Positions 45,481 to 54,424 of a DNA stretch of 64,000 nt are shown piece by piece. Both the position numbers and the translations under genes were made by a program. The stretch covers positions 2,108,001 to 2,172,000 of the forward strand of contig NZ_CP101751.1 in assembly GCF_024496085.1 (NCBI RefSeq), given 5' to 3'. This DNA comes from Flavobacterium cerinum. Lineage in GTDB: Bacteria; Bacteroidota; Bacteroidia; Flavobacteriales; Flavobacteriaceae. Position 1 is the stretch's first letter. Each line of letters opens with the position of its first letter. The notes below the pieces were generated by a model, which had not been told where the DNA came from, did no database searches, and saw only the letters and a list, made by a program, of their open reading frames with translations.

Positions 45481-46119
45481 CTACTCTTTTTTTTCTGCCG
45501 TAATTTTATAGGTACAACGGGTGCCGCCGGATAGCATATGATCAAGGCGCTCTACCTGAACTTTTTTTCCTAATACGGACTGAAATGTTTCCAGTTCTGA
45601 TCGGCAAAAGCCCTGACAAACCGCAGCGGCAGCGCAAATAGGGCAATGGTTTTCGTAAAGAATAAAGTGATCTTCTTCCTGAACGTATCCGGCCATATAG
45701 CCTTCATTATTACGGATTTCGGAGAGTATTTGTATTCGCTTTTCTAAATCAGCAACACCGGAAACGGCTTCGATATACTTGTTTTTGACCTCATTGGTAT
45801 GCGCTTCAATTACCGCATCCAACGCTTTTTCGCCTAAAATCTCTTTTGTTTTCTGAATGAGCTTAACCGTTAAATCGGCATGCGTATCCGGAAAACGGGA
45901 ATTACCGAGCTGAGTAAGTGACCAGATTTGTTGTGGTCGGCCACGTCCTTTGGAGATCGATTCGGAAACGACTAAACCTTCGGAAGCCAATTTTAAAATA
46001 TTAAAACGAGCGCCTTCTGTAGTAACGTCAAGCTCTTTTGCAAGTGCAATGATCGATAGTGGTCCCTTTGTTTTTAATAGCCAGAGTGCCCGTTCATGTT
46101 CCGGTAATTTAATTTTCAT
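45481..46119 (-). CDS. SufR-like winged-helix regulator with a Cys-rich C-terminal region
   Basis: 212 aa from the ATG at 46119; the frame is open to a TTG at 46128, but the ATG is preferred. Winged HTH at about 5-70 (GPLSIIALAKELDVTTEGARFNILKLASEGLV; then SKGRGRPQQIWSLT wing). The C-terminal part has C159, C162, C168 and C172 in NHCPICAAAAVCQGFC and C202 in GTRCTY, resembling the cluster-binding end of SufR (C-x12-C spacing kept between C159 and C172). It probably senses Fe-S cluster status or redox state. It is divergent from DUF2480 and an FMN reductase, which are its likely targets. Confidence 0.82.
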   Translation of the reverse strand: MKIKLPEHERALWLLKTKGPLSIIALAKELDVTTEGARFNILKLASEGLVVSESISKGRGRPQQIWSLTQLGNSRFPDTHADLTVKLIQKTKEILGEKALDAVIEAHTNEVKNKYIEAVSGVADLEKRIQILSEIRNNEGYMAGYVQEEDHFILYENHCPICAAAAVCQGFCRSELETFQSVLGKKVQVERLDHMLSGGTRCTYKITAEKKE

Positions 46120-46120
46120 A

Positions 46121-46146
46121 ATAAACAAAGTGATTATTTGGTTTAT
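46121..46146. promoter_or_regulatory. Palindromic operator candidate in the SufR-like / DUF2480 divergent region
   Basis: ATAAACAAA (46121-46129) and TTTGGTTTAT (46137-46146) are inverted copies with a one-base insertion, centred on GTGATTA. It lies directly before the regulator start and overlaps the -33 element of the plus-strand promoter, as expected for an autoregulatory site. Binding is inferred. Confidence 0.45.
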
Positions 46147-46167
46147 TAGGCAAAATTAGTACATTTG
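46137..46167 (+). promoter_or_regulatory. Full consensus Bacteroidota promoter (TTTG-N19-TACATTTG)
   Basis: TTTG at 46137-46140 and TACATTTG at 46160-46167 with 19 bases between, the best -33/-7 pair in the window. It would transcribe the DUF2480 / FMN reductase operon with a leader of about 90 nt. Confidence 0.8.
46151..46158 (-). promoter_or_regulatory. Promoter -7 element (TAATTTTG on minus strand) for the SufR-like gene
   Basis: TAnnTTTG match 31 bp upstream of the ATG at 46119, lying within the spacer of the opposing plus-strand promoter; the two promoters would compete. Confidence 0.5.
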
Positions 46168-46261
46168 CTGCATAATAAAAAAGTAACGATTGTATTTTTA
46201 CAGGATTAGTGCGAAATTCGCAGGAATAATGTAAGCAGTGACGATCATTTTATAGTGAAAT

Positions 46262-46768
46262 ATGACAGATGATTATAGTCCGATTGAAAATAAAGTAACG
46301 GCATCCGGAATCGTAAGGCTGGATTTACAGGAATATTGTCCGATAGTATCTTTTGCTGATTTTGATATTCGTCCTTATCTGTATGAGGAACTGATCATTA
46401 TGGAAAAAAGTTTTAGAACGGCAATGGATGCTGTAAATTGGGGAGATTATTCCGGGAAAGCAGTATCGGTTCGTTGTTCGGTTGATGCGATTATACCGCA
46501 ATGGGTCTATATGTTAGTTGCAGCTAAATTAAAACCTTATGCGATGTCAGTAATATTCGGTACTGAAAAAGAACATCAGATAAAACTTTGGGAAAAGTCA
46601 GTTGAAAATGCTGATTTGTCTTTTTATTATAATAAAAAAGTGGCTTTTAAAGCCAGTGAACAAATACCGGACGCGTTGTATATTTGTGCAACTAATTTGT
46701 TGGCCGGTAAAGTAGCCACATTGATGTATGGCGAACCCGGTTTGCCGAAAGTGATCCGGAAATATTAA
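46262..46768 (+). CDS. DUF2480 family protein
   Basis: 168 aa, soluble. The block VRLDLQEYCP (19-28) and DFDIRPYLYEELIIMEKSFR are typical of this Bacteroidota family of unknown function. Residues CS at about 82 and CAT near 147 provide two further Cys. No catalytic motif is visible. DUF2480 genes are often near SUF Fe-S assembly genes in flavobacteria (from memory), and the divergent gene here is SufR-like, so a role linked to Fe-S or redox status is inferred. Gap to the next gene is 18 bp. Confidence 0.85.
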   Translation: MTDDYSPIENKVTASGIVRLDLQEYCPIVSFADFDIRPYLYEELIIMEKSFRTAMDAVNWGDYSGKAVSVRCSVDAIIPQWVYMLVAAKLKPYAMSVIFGTEKEHQIKLWEKSVENADLSFYYNKKVAFKASEQIPDALYICATNLLAGKVATLMYGEPGLPKVIRKY

Positions 46769-46786
46769 CTCTATTACAAGTGATGT

Positions 46787-47332
46787 ATGAATGTACTCGT
46801 ATTTAACGGTGCTTTGGAAAGAAGATCAAATGCCACCTCTCATAAAATTGCCGATTATTTCAAAACCGGTTTTGAAGCAGCCGGTGCCAATGTAACAATC
46901 TTTAATTTGTCGGATTCCGGAATTCCATTGTTTGATGTAACCTTAAACGCCGTTCCGAAATCAGTAGAAATGATGGCAAACGTATTTCGAAATGCCGATA
47001 TTCATATTTGGATGACACCGCTATATCATGGTGGGATGACCGGAGTAATGAAAAATTGCCTGGACTGGTTGGAAATCAGTTCAAAAGAATTTACGCCGTA
47101 TCTGACAGACAAAACAATCGGACTGGTTTGTTGGGCCGATGGAAGTCATGCGATGAACGGGATTAATAATATGGATGCTGTAGCCAAATCACTTCGTGCT
47201 TGGACATTACCGTATAGCGTACCGATTGCCCGAAAAGCATTATATGATCAGGAAGGTGAATTTTCAGAAGAATACCGTCAGAAGTTTGATCAAATGGTGA
47301 AATTGCTCTCCAGCAGTAAACACTATAAATAA
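46787..47332 (+). CDS. NADPH-dependent FMN reductase family protein
   Basis: 181 aa flavodoxin-like fold. The FMN phosphate loop NGALERRSNATSH (8-20), then MTPLYHGGMTGVMKNCLDWLE (about 76-96), the signature of NAD(P)H:FMN reductases, and WADGSHAMNG. It reduces flavin or quinone-type substrates with NAD(P)H. Second gene of the DUF2480 operon opposite the SufR-like regulator. Confidence 0.92.
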   Translation: MNVLVFNGALERRSNATSHKIADYFKTGFEAAGANVTIFNLSDSGIPLFDVTLNAVPKSVEMMANVFRNADIHIWMTPLYHGGMTGVMKNCLDWLEISSKEFTPYLTDKTIGLVCWADGSHAMNGINNMDAVAKSLRAWTLPYSVPIARKALYDQEGEFSEEYRQKFDQMVKLLSSSKHYK

Positions 47333-47419
47333 TATACGGAGAAAGAGAATTAAGTACTTTTTATTTGTATTTGTAATGATGTTCTGATATACTAAAGTTT
47401 ATACAGATAGATTGTATAG

Positions 47420-47475
47420 AACCGCAGTGGATAGTTGCTATGTAAAATAGTACTATTTGCTGCGGTTTATTTTTT
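47420..47475 (+). terminator. Complex terminator of the DUF2480 / FMN reductase operon
   Basis: AACCGCAG (47420-47427) pairs with CTGCGGTT (47460-47467), followed by a T-run. The loop holds a perfect palindrome, AAATAGTACTATTT (47445-47458), which can fold as an inner stem. It starts 87 bp past the stop codon. The rest of the gap to 47616 shows nothing else. Confidence 0.75.
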
Positions 47476-47615
47476 TGTGATAGTGATGAAGGAGGAAATT
47501 AAAAGGACAAAATGGGTTCAGTAATGACAGCATAAACGGTTGTATTATTGTTTTATAGTAACTTCTGTTATGTTTTAACGGAGTGGGAGTGTTGTCATTT
47601 TTAAATTAAGAGAAT

Positions 47616-48347
47616 ATGAGCGTAATTACTATTGTGAAAAAGTATAAAATCGGTTTTTTAACCGTGTTGCTTTTTGTTTCGTGTAATTCTGATGAATCCA
47701 TTATTGTAAGGAGAGATTTAAGCGAAGAAGAGAAGAATTATAAAAAGGAATTGATACTGGAAAAATTTAAAGAATTAGGGTTAAATCCGGATGAGGTATC
47801 GTTTACAGATGATATCAATCCTAATGAATGTATTATTCTGAAGTCATTAGACGATTTAGAAAAGATATTTCCCAGAGATACTATTTTAAACGAAGAAGAG
47901 CTGTTGCCTGTGTTGGATACAGTACAGGGTAATACTACTACTATAAAGTATGGTCGTGACTGGGATTGGGTTGATTATTGTTATTATTCCGGACAATTTC
48001 CGGTTCGTGGAGCTTTATATATGAATATGAATCTTAGTTTTAATTATAGCAGAAGTTTATTGGATGCAGGACAATTAGATGCAATTACCAATGTTTTTAC
48101 GGATATTACAGGTTTTACATTAGGAGTGTCCTATAATCAAAGTTTTTTTTATTTTAATGCAGATCGAGGGGCGCCTTATGACCTAACTGTGGAAGGAATT
48201 TTAAATTATAATTTATTTTTCGAAGGAACTGTTACAGTTTATAGGTGTAGAATGATAACTAAAGGAAGATTTAGTCCTTCACTTAGTAAATATGGAGGAC
48301 ATACATCATTCGCTTTTTTTACGACATATTTAAAAGACATAGAATAA
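47616..48347 (+). CDS. Lipoprotein of unknown function (243 aa)
   Basis: Signal peptide with lipobox FVSC (Cys23, then NSDES). A charged helical segment (about 34-65; EEEKNYKKELILEKFKELGL) precedes an acidic stretch (about 66-105) and a beta-rich C-terminal domain with aromatic strands (DWDWVDYCYYSG, GALYMNMNLSFNYS). Family not recognised; no catalytic motif. It is followed 44 bp later by a small membrane peptide gene. Confidence 0.65.
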   Translation: MSVITIVKKYKIGFLTVLLFVSCNSDESIIVRRDLSEEEKNYKKELILEKFKELGLNPDEVSFTDDINPNECIILKSLDDLEKIFPRDTILNEEELLPVLDTVQGNTTTIKYGRDWDWVDYCYYSGQFPVRGALYMNMNLSFNYSRSLLDAGQLDAITNVFTDITGFTLGVSYNQSFFYFNADRGAPYDLTVEGILNYNLFFEGTVTVYRCRMITKGRFSPSLSKYGGHTSFAFFTTYLKDIE

Positions 48348-48391
48348 AAAGATTATTTGTGAATGATTTATTACTATTTAAAATTAAAGAA

Positions 48392-48568
48392 ATGGATGTA
48401 TTCTATTGGCAATTGTTCCTGCTGTTTTTGATTGCATTTATCATTTTCAGCTTGTTTCGATTAAGTAAATCGAGATTGGAATCGGATAGAAAAATTATCT
48501 GGTGTATACTGATACTTGCCTTTCCGGTTTTGGGAAGTCTGGCCTATTTTATCGTAGGAAATAAATAA
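48392..48568 (+). CDS. PLDc_N-like small membrane protein
   Basis: 58 aa from the ATG at 48392. The frame is open to a GTG at 48359, but the ATG gives the normal family N-terminus MDVFYWQLFLL. Two helices (about 5-22 and 34-54) separated by a charged loop KSRLESDRKI; the block WCILILAFPVLGSLAYFIVG matches the phospholipase-D nuclease N-terminal (PLDc_N) domain, which is also found as stand-alone peptides. Function unknown. Confidence 0.75.
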   Translation: MDVFYWQLFLLFLIAFIIFSLFRLSKSRLESDRKIIWCILILAFPVLGSLAYFIVGNK

Positions 48569-48630
48569 TAGTACGTTGATAAACTCCGCAAGCGTTTTAA
48601 TCTGCATTTTGTGATAATTTAGCTTTTTAT

Positions 48631-48645
48631 TTAGAATGATTCTTA
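48631..48645 (+). promoter_or_regulatory. Fur-box-like 7-1-7 palindrome
   Basis: TTAGAATGATTCTTA is an imperfect 7-1-7 inverted repeat with a perfect AGAAT-N-ATTCT core. By eye it agrees with the Fur consensus TGATAATnATTATCA at 10 of 14 non-spacer positions. It lies just upstream of the -7 element at 48647, where a repressor would block polymerase. Fur binding is inferred. Confidence 0.5.
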
Positions 48646-48646
48646 T

Positions 48647-48654
48647 TAATTTTG
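48647..48654 (+). promoter_or_regulatory. Promoter -7 element (TAATTTTG)
   Basis: TAnnTTTG match adjoining the Fur-box-like palindrome, about 56 bp ahead of the ankyrin gene start. Confidence 0.5.
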
Positions 48655-48710
48655 CCCGACCTTGAATTTGCAAGCGTTCTTGCAAAGAACAGGTGTAAAA
48701 CCAAATTATC

Positions 48711-50195
48711 ATGACTATAAACATAAAACAGCTATTTATCGCTTCGGTAATGTTTGCTTCTGTAACGCTACACGCGCAACAAAATGTATTTTTAGAAAGA
48801 TCATTCTGGAAAACCAATCCGGATATTACTAAAATCAAATCGGAAATCCAAAAAGGAGGAAACCCGTCACAACTTAATAGTAATGCTTTTGATCCGGTAG
48901 TGTTTGCTATAACGGAACAGGCTTCTAATGATGCAATTAAATTCCTGTTGTCACAGGATGGTAATGATGTTAATAAGCTTACACACGACGGAAGAACCTA
49001 TCTTTTTTGGGCCGCTTATAAAGGAAACATCGAGTTGATGGAATATTTGTTAAGCAAAGGAGCAAAAACCGATTTAAAAGATGATAAAGGCTATACGGTA
49101 TTAAATTTCGCTGCTGCTTCAGGACAAGCCAATACAAAAGTATATGACCTGTGTCTTAAAAACGGAGCTAACCTTAAAAAGGACCTAGATCATGAAGGAG
49201 CTAATGCACTTCTTTTGATCGCTGCTTATGATAAGGATTTTACGTTAATCGATTATTTTACGACTAAAGGACTGGATCTTAAAAGTACCGATGCAAACGG
49301 TAATACAGCTTTTAATTATGCAGCCAGAACAGGGAATATCACTACGTTAAAAGCGTTATTAAAAAAAGGAGTGAAGTTTAATGATAATGCTATGATTTTT
49401 GCCAGTCAGGGTACTCGTAGCACTGCTAATACACTGGATGTTTACCAGTTTCTGGAAGAGTTGAAAATTAAGCCGACGGCTATCGGGAAAAACGGAGAAA
49501 CGGTATTACATGCGATCGTAAGAAAAGACAAACAAGGTGAAATTATTAAATATTTCCTTTCTAAAGGTGTAGATGTAAACCAACCGGATAAAGAAGGAAC
49601 TACTGCATTTATGAATGCTGCTGCGAGTAATAGTGATGTTGAAGTAATCAATATCTTATTGCCGATGGTTAAAGATATCAATCAGGCGAATAAAAAAGGA
49701 CAGGCAGCATTGGCATTGGCAGTGCGTTACAATTCTCCTGAAGTAGTTCGTATCTTATTAAATAAAGGAGCTGATGTTAAAGCGGTTGATGCAGCCGGGG
49801 ATAACGTAGTGGCTTACCTGATGCAATCGTATACACCACAAAAAGCAGAAATGTTCCAGGCGAAATTAAAAACATTGGAACAAACAGGTATAAATGTTGC
49901 AGCACCTCAGAAAAACGGAAATACGTTGTATCATATGGCTGTAGCTAAAAATGATATATCGTTAATTAAACTTGTCGAAAGTTATAATGTTGACATCAAC
50001 AGTAAAAATAAAGAAGGAATGACTGCCTTGCACAAAGCAGCTTTGATCGCTCAGGATGATACGATCTTAAAGCACCTGATTAATCTTGGTGCTAAAAAAA
50101 GTGCGGTAACCGAATTTAAAGAAACTGCATTTGACCTGGCTTCTGAAAATGAAGCATTGACTAAAAATAAAGTAGCTATCGATTTCTTAAAATAA
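48711..50195 (+). CDS. Secreted ankyrin-repeat protein
   Basis: 494 aa. A signal peptide (about 1-24) ends LHAQQ, so the protein is exported, unusual for an ankyrin-repeat protein. About 12-13 ankyrin repeats span 60-480, recognisable from DGRTYLFWAAYKGNIELMEYLLSKGA, NGNTAFNYAARTGNITTLKALLKKG, EGTTAFMNAAASNSDVEVINILL and EGMTALHKAALIAQDDTILKHLI. Ankyrin arrays bind proteins; partner unknown. First gene of a three-gene operon (4-bp gap next) under a Fur-box-like site. Confidence 0.9.
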   Translation: MTINIKQLFIASVMFASVTLHAQQNVFLERSFWKTNPDITKIKSEIQKGGNPSQLNSNAFDPVVFAITEQASNDAIKFLLSQDGNDVNKLTHDGRTYLFWAAYKGNIELMEYLLSKGAKTDLKDDKGYTVLNFAAASGQANTKVYDLCLKNGANLKKDLDHEGANALLLIAAYDKDFTLIDYFTTKGLDLKSTDANGNTAFNYAARTGNITTLKALLKKGVKFNDNAMIFASQGTRSTANTLDVYQFLEELKIKPTAIGKNGETVLHAIVRKDKQGEIIKYFLSKGVDVNQPDKEGTTAFMNAAASNSDVEVINILLPMVKDINQANKKGQAALALAVRYNSPEVVRILLNKGADVKAVDAAGDNVVAYLMQSYTPQKAEMFQAKLKTLEQTGINVAAPQKNGNTLYHMAVAKNDISLIKLVESYNVDINSKNKEGMTALHKAALIAQDDTILKHLINLGAKKSAVTEFKETAFDLASENEALTKNKVAIDFLK

Positions 50196-50199
50196 AAAC

Positions 50200-50691
50200 A
50201 TGAAAAACTGGTATAAAATTGCCTTGGCTCTGGCTTTAACCCTTGGTTCCGGACTTACGATGATGGCACAAAAAAGCGGATCTTCTAAATATAAATGTAT
50301 GGTTCAGATGACGAACTATCCGGGAGAAGGAGCGTATATTGTTGTATCGTTAATTGATCCGAAAGGCGCTTATGAAAAAACGCTTTATGTGATGGGTGAT
50401 GATAAAAAATGGTACAAGGACATTAAAGAATGGTATAAATTTCATTCTAAAAAACCGTCTAATATCAGTGCAATTACAGGAGCATCCGTATCAGGAGGTG
50501 AAAGAAGTATAACAGTACTGGAATTGGAAAATGCTAAGATTGATGCCGGATACAGTCTTCGTTTTGAAACCGCTGTGGAAAATCAGGAATATCGCGTTAA
50601 GGATATTGAATTTCCTTTGACAACCGCTAACCTGTCCGGTAAAAATGAAGGTACGGGATATATCCGTTACGTACGTATTAGTCCGAATTAA
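50200..50691 (+). CDS. DUF2271 domain-containing periplasmic protein
   Basis: 163 aa. Signal peptide 1-23 (ends MMAQK). Beta-rich domain at about 28-162 with YKCMVQMTNYPGEGAYIVVSLIDPKGAYEKTLYVMG, the DUF2271 block, and GYIRYVRISPN at the end. DUF2271 proteins commonly accompany PepSY membrane reductases, as here (11 bp before the next gene). A binding role in the periplasm is inferred. Confidence 0.85.
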   Translation: MKNWYKIALALALTLGSGLTMMAQKSGSSKYKCMVQMTNYPGEGAYIVVSLIDPKGAYEKTLYVMGDDKKWYKDIKEWYKFHSKKPSNISAITGASVSGGERSITVLELENAKIDAGYSLRFETAVENQEYRVKDIEFPLTTANLSGKNEGTGYIRYVRISPN

Positions 50692-50702
50692 CAACAGGAA
50701 AT

Positions 50703-52898
50703 ATGACCATCTCTATATGGAGATACAGCCATTTAACTTTGGCTGTATCTTCTTTTCTCTTTATAGCACTAGCCTCAATAACGGGAATTGTTCTTGCTTT
50801 TGAACCCGTTTTACAAAAAACACAACCGTATCGCGAAGGTGATTTTAACCAAATCACCGTGGCAGAAATGATTCCGGTACTAAAAAAGGAATATGCCGAA
50901 ATTACAGATGTAACGATCGATGCGAATCAGTTTGTTATCGCTAAAGTAATTGATGATAACGGAAATGATACTACGATTTATGTAAATCCCAAAACCGGAA
51001 AATCATTAGGGACAGTTCCAAAAGAAAATGCCTTTTTTCAATGGGTAACCACGTTACACCGTTCTCTTTTTTTACATGAAACCGGTCGGATTTTTATAGG
51101 TATAACTGCTTTTTTACTTTTTCTTATCGCCACTTCAGGAACCGTTTTAGTGATACAACGACAACGCGGAATTAAACGTTTTTTCCAGCGTATCATAAAA
51201 GAGAATTTTGCTCAGTATTATCATGTGGTGCTGGGACGATTAACACTGATTCCGATTTTAATTATTACAATAACCGGAACCTATCTGTCACTGGTTCGAT
51301 TTGAATTAGTACCATCGGATACCAAGATTACACATAAGATTGATTTTGATGCTATCCGATCAGAACCGGCCGGAAAACCAGCTGATTTTAAGGTGTTTAA
51401 AAATATGCCGTTATCCGAAGTGCAATCGATAGAATTTCCTTTTTCGGAGGATGTAGAAGATTACTATACATTTAAATTAAAAGATAAGGAACTGGTTGTC
51501 AATCAGATTACCGGTGATATTCTAAGTGAGATCTCCTATTCTAAGGCGACCATTTTTTCCAATTTGAGTCTTACATTACATACCGGGCGGTCGAGTGCCG
51601 TTTGGGCCGTTATTTTGGCAATAGCCGCCGCTAATATCCTGTTTTTTATCTATTCCGGTTTTGTTATTACATTAAAAAGACGTGGTAACCGAATCCGTAA
51701 TAAATTTAAAGGAGATGAAAGCCGGTTTATCATTTTGGTCGGATCTGAAAACGGAACAACTTTCCGCTTTGCGAATGCATTACAGCAACAATTACTAAAG
51801 CAGGGTGAAAAGTCCTATATCACCGAAATGAATAATTATACCGTTTTCCCTAATGCAGAACAATTGATTTTGATAACGGCAACATATGGTTTGGGAGATG
51901 CTCCTACGAATGCTTCAAAATTCCTGTCATTATTGGAAAAGTTCCCACAACAGCAAAACGTTCAGTTTTCGGTTTTAGGTTTTGGTTCCAGATCCTATCC
52001 GGATTTCTGCAAGTTTGCGTATGACATTAATAATACACTTAATTTGCAAACCTGGGCACAACCTTTATTGGATATCCATACAGTGAATGATAAGTCACCG
52101 GATGATTTCCAACGTTGGATGAATTTATGGTCACAAACTACAGCTATTCCGTTTTCAGAACCGATACCGGATTTTAAACTAAAACCAAAACAATTACAAT
52201 CGTTTACCGTAGTTTCAAAAACAGAATTGGCTCATACCGACGGTGCTTTCCTGATTCAACTTAAACCAAATAAAAAACAAAGATTCCGATCGGGTGATCT
52301 ACTGGCTATTTATCCTGCGAATGATCATCGTGAACGACTTTATTCGGTCGGAAAAGTGAATCATAATTTACAGTTGAGTGTCAAATTACATACCGATGGA
52401 TTAGGATCATCATTTTTATACCACTTAAAAGTAGGAGAGACCTTTAAAGGCCGAATTTCCAAAAATGAACATTTTCATTTCCCGGAAAAAGCCCGTAAAG
52501 TAATCATGATTTCAAACGGAACCGGAATTGCTCCGTTTTTAGGAATGCTGGACGAAAATAAAAATGCCGATTGTTATTTATACTGTGGTTTTAGAGGAGA
52601 AGCTTCTTTTGCATTGTACAACGAAAGTATAGACGGATACCTTAGCAAACTACAATTAAAAGAAGTGCATATTGCTTATTCGCGAGAAGGAGAAAAACAA
52701 TATGTAAAAGATTTATTGGCACGGGATTCGGAATTTATAGCAGCAACTTTAAAATCCGGTGGCGTGATCATGATTTGCGGATCATTGGCAATGCAACAAA
52801 ACGTAACCGCTTTACTTGAAGTAATCTGTAGCGAACAAAATAATGTGGAATTGGGCTATTACCAATCACATGATCAAATATTGACTGACTGTTATTAG
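50703..52898 (+). CDS. PepSY-TM diflavin reductase (flavodoxin + FAD/NAD(P) domains)
   Basis: 731 aa. Four helices (about 12-33, 130-150, 178-200, 299-322) with PepSY-like periplasmic loops; flavodoxin domain about 342-480 (GSENGTTFRFANAL); FAD part about 498-590 with RLYS (545-548); NAD(P) part with GTGIAPFLGML (606-616), ending in an aromatic residue. Histidines near membrane ends (H119, H126, H174, H293) could hold haem. Even helix count places the reductase domains in the cytoplasm. The design fits transfer of electrons from NAD(P)H to a periplasmic acceptor such as a ferric siderophore; substrate inferred from the Fur-box-like site and PepSY family members. Confidence 0.88.
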   Translation: MTISIWRYSHLTLAVSSFLFIALASITGIVLAFEPVLQKTQPYREGDFNQITVAEMIPVLKKEYAEITDVTIDANQFVIAKVIDDNGNDTTIYVNPKTGKSLGTVPKENAFFQWVTTLHRSLFLHETGRIFIGITAFLLFLIATSGTVLVIQRQRGIKRFFQRIIKENFAQYYHVVLGRLTLIPILIITITGTYLSLVRFELVPSDTKITHKIDFDAIRSEPAGKPADFKVFKNMPLSEVQSIEFPFSEDVEDYYTFKLKDKELVVNQITGDILSEISYSKATIFSNLSLTLHTGRSSAVWAVILAIAAANILFFIYSGFVITLKRRGNRIRNKFKGDESRFIILVGSENGTTFRFANALQQQLLKQGEKSYITEMNNYTVFPNAEQLILITATYGLGDAPTNASKFLSLLEKFPQQQNVQFSVLGFGSRSYPDFCKFAYDINNTLNLQTWAQPLLDIHTVNDKSPDDFQRWMNLWSQTTAIPFSEPIPDFKLKPKQLQSFTVVSKTELAHTDGAFLIQLKPNKKQRFRSGDLLAIYPANDHRERLYSVGKVNHNLQLSVKLHTDGLGSSFLYHLKVGETFKGRISKNEHFHFPEKARKVIMISNGTGIAPFLGMLDENKNADCYLYCGFRGEASFALYNESIDGYLSKLQLKEVHIAYSREGEKQYVKDLLARDSEFIAATLKSGGVIMICGSLAMQQNVTALLEVICSEQNNVELGYYQSHDQILTDCY

Positions 52899-52920
52899 TT
52901 ATTAAACATCAAAAAAATTT

Positions 52921-52959
52921 AAAAGCGCACCGATTAGCAGTATAATCGGATGCGCTTTT
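52921..52959. terminator. Bidirectional terminator
   Basis: AAAAGCGCA + CCGATTA (52921-52936) pair with TAATCGG + TGCGCTTTT (52943-52959), with one bulged A and a 6-nt loop. It closes the diflavin reductase operon and the minus-strand decarboxylase. Confidence 0.93.
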
Positions 52960-52973
52960 CTTTTATTATGGCT

Positions 52974-54227
52974 CTATAATAAAATTTCATTCATAATGGC
53001 AGCATCCTGTAATTCAGTAATAAAAGCGGTCAGATGGTCAATTTCCACGTGATCCATCACAACAATTTTATACCATTGATTAGAAGCATCGTGTTTTTGC
53101 GGAACCAGATTATAACGGTTTGCTATCGGTTCCGGAATATAGGCAGCCTGAATGGTTACAATATTCATAAACGGTTCTCTGAAATAGGTTATTTCAAGTA
53201 AATCCAGTTGTTGACATAACCATGCTGTACGCATCTGTAATATGGATACTTTTTCAAACCATCCGTGAGCACCGTAAGTAGAAAGGATTAACCAAACAGC
53301 AACAGCGTTACTGCCGGAGCGACTTCCGCAAAGCGTAAGATCAAGACCTTCTACATATTCGGCTTCTTTAGTCAGTACATTTTGAATAAGTCCTTTACGA
53401 CAAATAAAAATACCGGTTCCATAGGGTGCCTGAAGCATTTTATGCGCATCGATAGTAACAGAACTTATTTTCGGATTACGGAAATCAAGAGTAGAGGCAG
53501 CATTACTAAACGGATAAACAAAACCGCCGTATGCCGCATCAATATGTAGTTTGTAATCCAATTGTTGTTTTTCCAGCGCATTAGTGTAAACATCCGGATT
53601 GTCTACTGAACCGAACATGGTTGTTCCCATATTAGCAACTACAATAAAATATTTCTTTCCGTTATTTTTGGCTGTAGTAAGTAAATTGTCCAGAAGGGAT
53701 ACATCGATTGACCGGGTTAGAAAATCCACAGGAGCTTTTAACCAATCGATCATTAGTAGATTTGCACCTTTTGGAATAGAATAATGGGTGTCTTCCGAAG
53801 CCAGAATTGCGATTTCATTTGGTTGGGCTCCCACTGTATTCATAAAATAATTTCGATAAATCCACAACGCCTGTATATTCGCTTCGGTTCCTCCGGGCGC
53901 TATATAACCGTCAAAATGTTCCGGATCGGAGTGAAATATATCAACAGCAATTATATCAAGTACTTCGCGTTCAATTTCCTGAGTTCCTTTAAAAGCTTTT
54001 TCGGAAGTGCCAAATGTATGACATCCGATATGATTCGGATTGGCTACAAACGATTGCAACATAGGAGCATCCTTTAAAAACGGTGCTTCTTCGTAAAATA
54101 CTTTTCCATCCAATTTAGACGCCGGATAACCTAATGAAGCATCTTTTGAAAAGTCAACATTTTCTGCCAATGCCCGCTGAATGCGAGTTTGTCGTTCTGT
54201 AACTGTTAATTTTTTCCAGTAATACAT
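52974..54227 (-). CDS. Group II PLP-dependent amino acid decarboxylase
   Basis: 417 aa from the ATG at 54227; the frame is open to a TTG at 54248. Fold type I PLP enzyme: GYIAPGGTEAN (about 107-117), stacking His in EDTHYS (about 148), Asp in HIDAAYGG (about 230) and PLP lysine in TIDAHKM (about 263), typical of glutamate, histidine, tyrosine or DOPA decarboxylases. The amine produced cannot be named from sequence. Single gene with its own terminator. Confidence 0.88.
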   Translation of the reverse strand: MYYWKKLTVTERQTRIQRALAENVDFSKDASLGYPASKLDGKVFYEEAPFLKDAPMLQSFVANPNHIGCHTFGTSEKAFKGTQEIEREVLDIIAVDIFHSDPEHFDGYIAPGGTEANIQALWIYRNYFMNTVGAQPNEIAILASEDTHYSIPKGANLLMIDWLKAPVDFLTRSIDVSLLDNLLTTAKNNGKKYFIVVANMGTTMFGSVDNPDVYTNALEKQQLDYKLHIDAAYGGFVYPFSNAASTLDFRNPKISSVTIDAHKMLQAPYGTGIFICRKGLIQNVLTKEAEYVEGLDLTLCGSRSGSNAVAVWLILSTYGAHGWFEKVSILQMRTAWLCQQLDLLEITYFREPFMNIVTIQAAYIPEPIANRYNLVPQKHDASNQWYKIVVMDHVEIDHLTAFITELQDAAIMNEILL

Positions 54228-54376
54228 GTTTTGTGTGATTTTCCACAAAATAAAGGCAGGTTTTTTTACTAAAACATGATAAATATTAGGTTTTAAAAAT
54301 AAAGAAAGCGTTTAATTATAAGAGGGAAATAAGCCTGTTTTTAAGAGAGGATCACTGTCATTTACATATAAAAAGA

Positions 54377-54402
54377 AAGGGCTGCCTTGAAAGTCAGCCC
54401 TT
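54377..54402 (-). terminator. Terminator of the 1472-aa secreted protein gene
   Basis: AAGGGCTG (54377-54384) pairs with CAGCCCTT (54395-54402); on the minus strand a T-rich tail follows. Confidence 0.85.
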
Positions 54403-54424
54403 AATTAAAAGAAGTTATTCGGAA

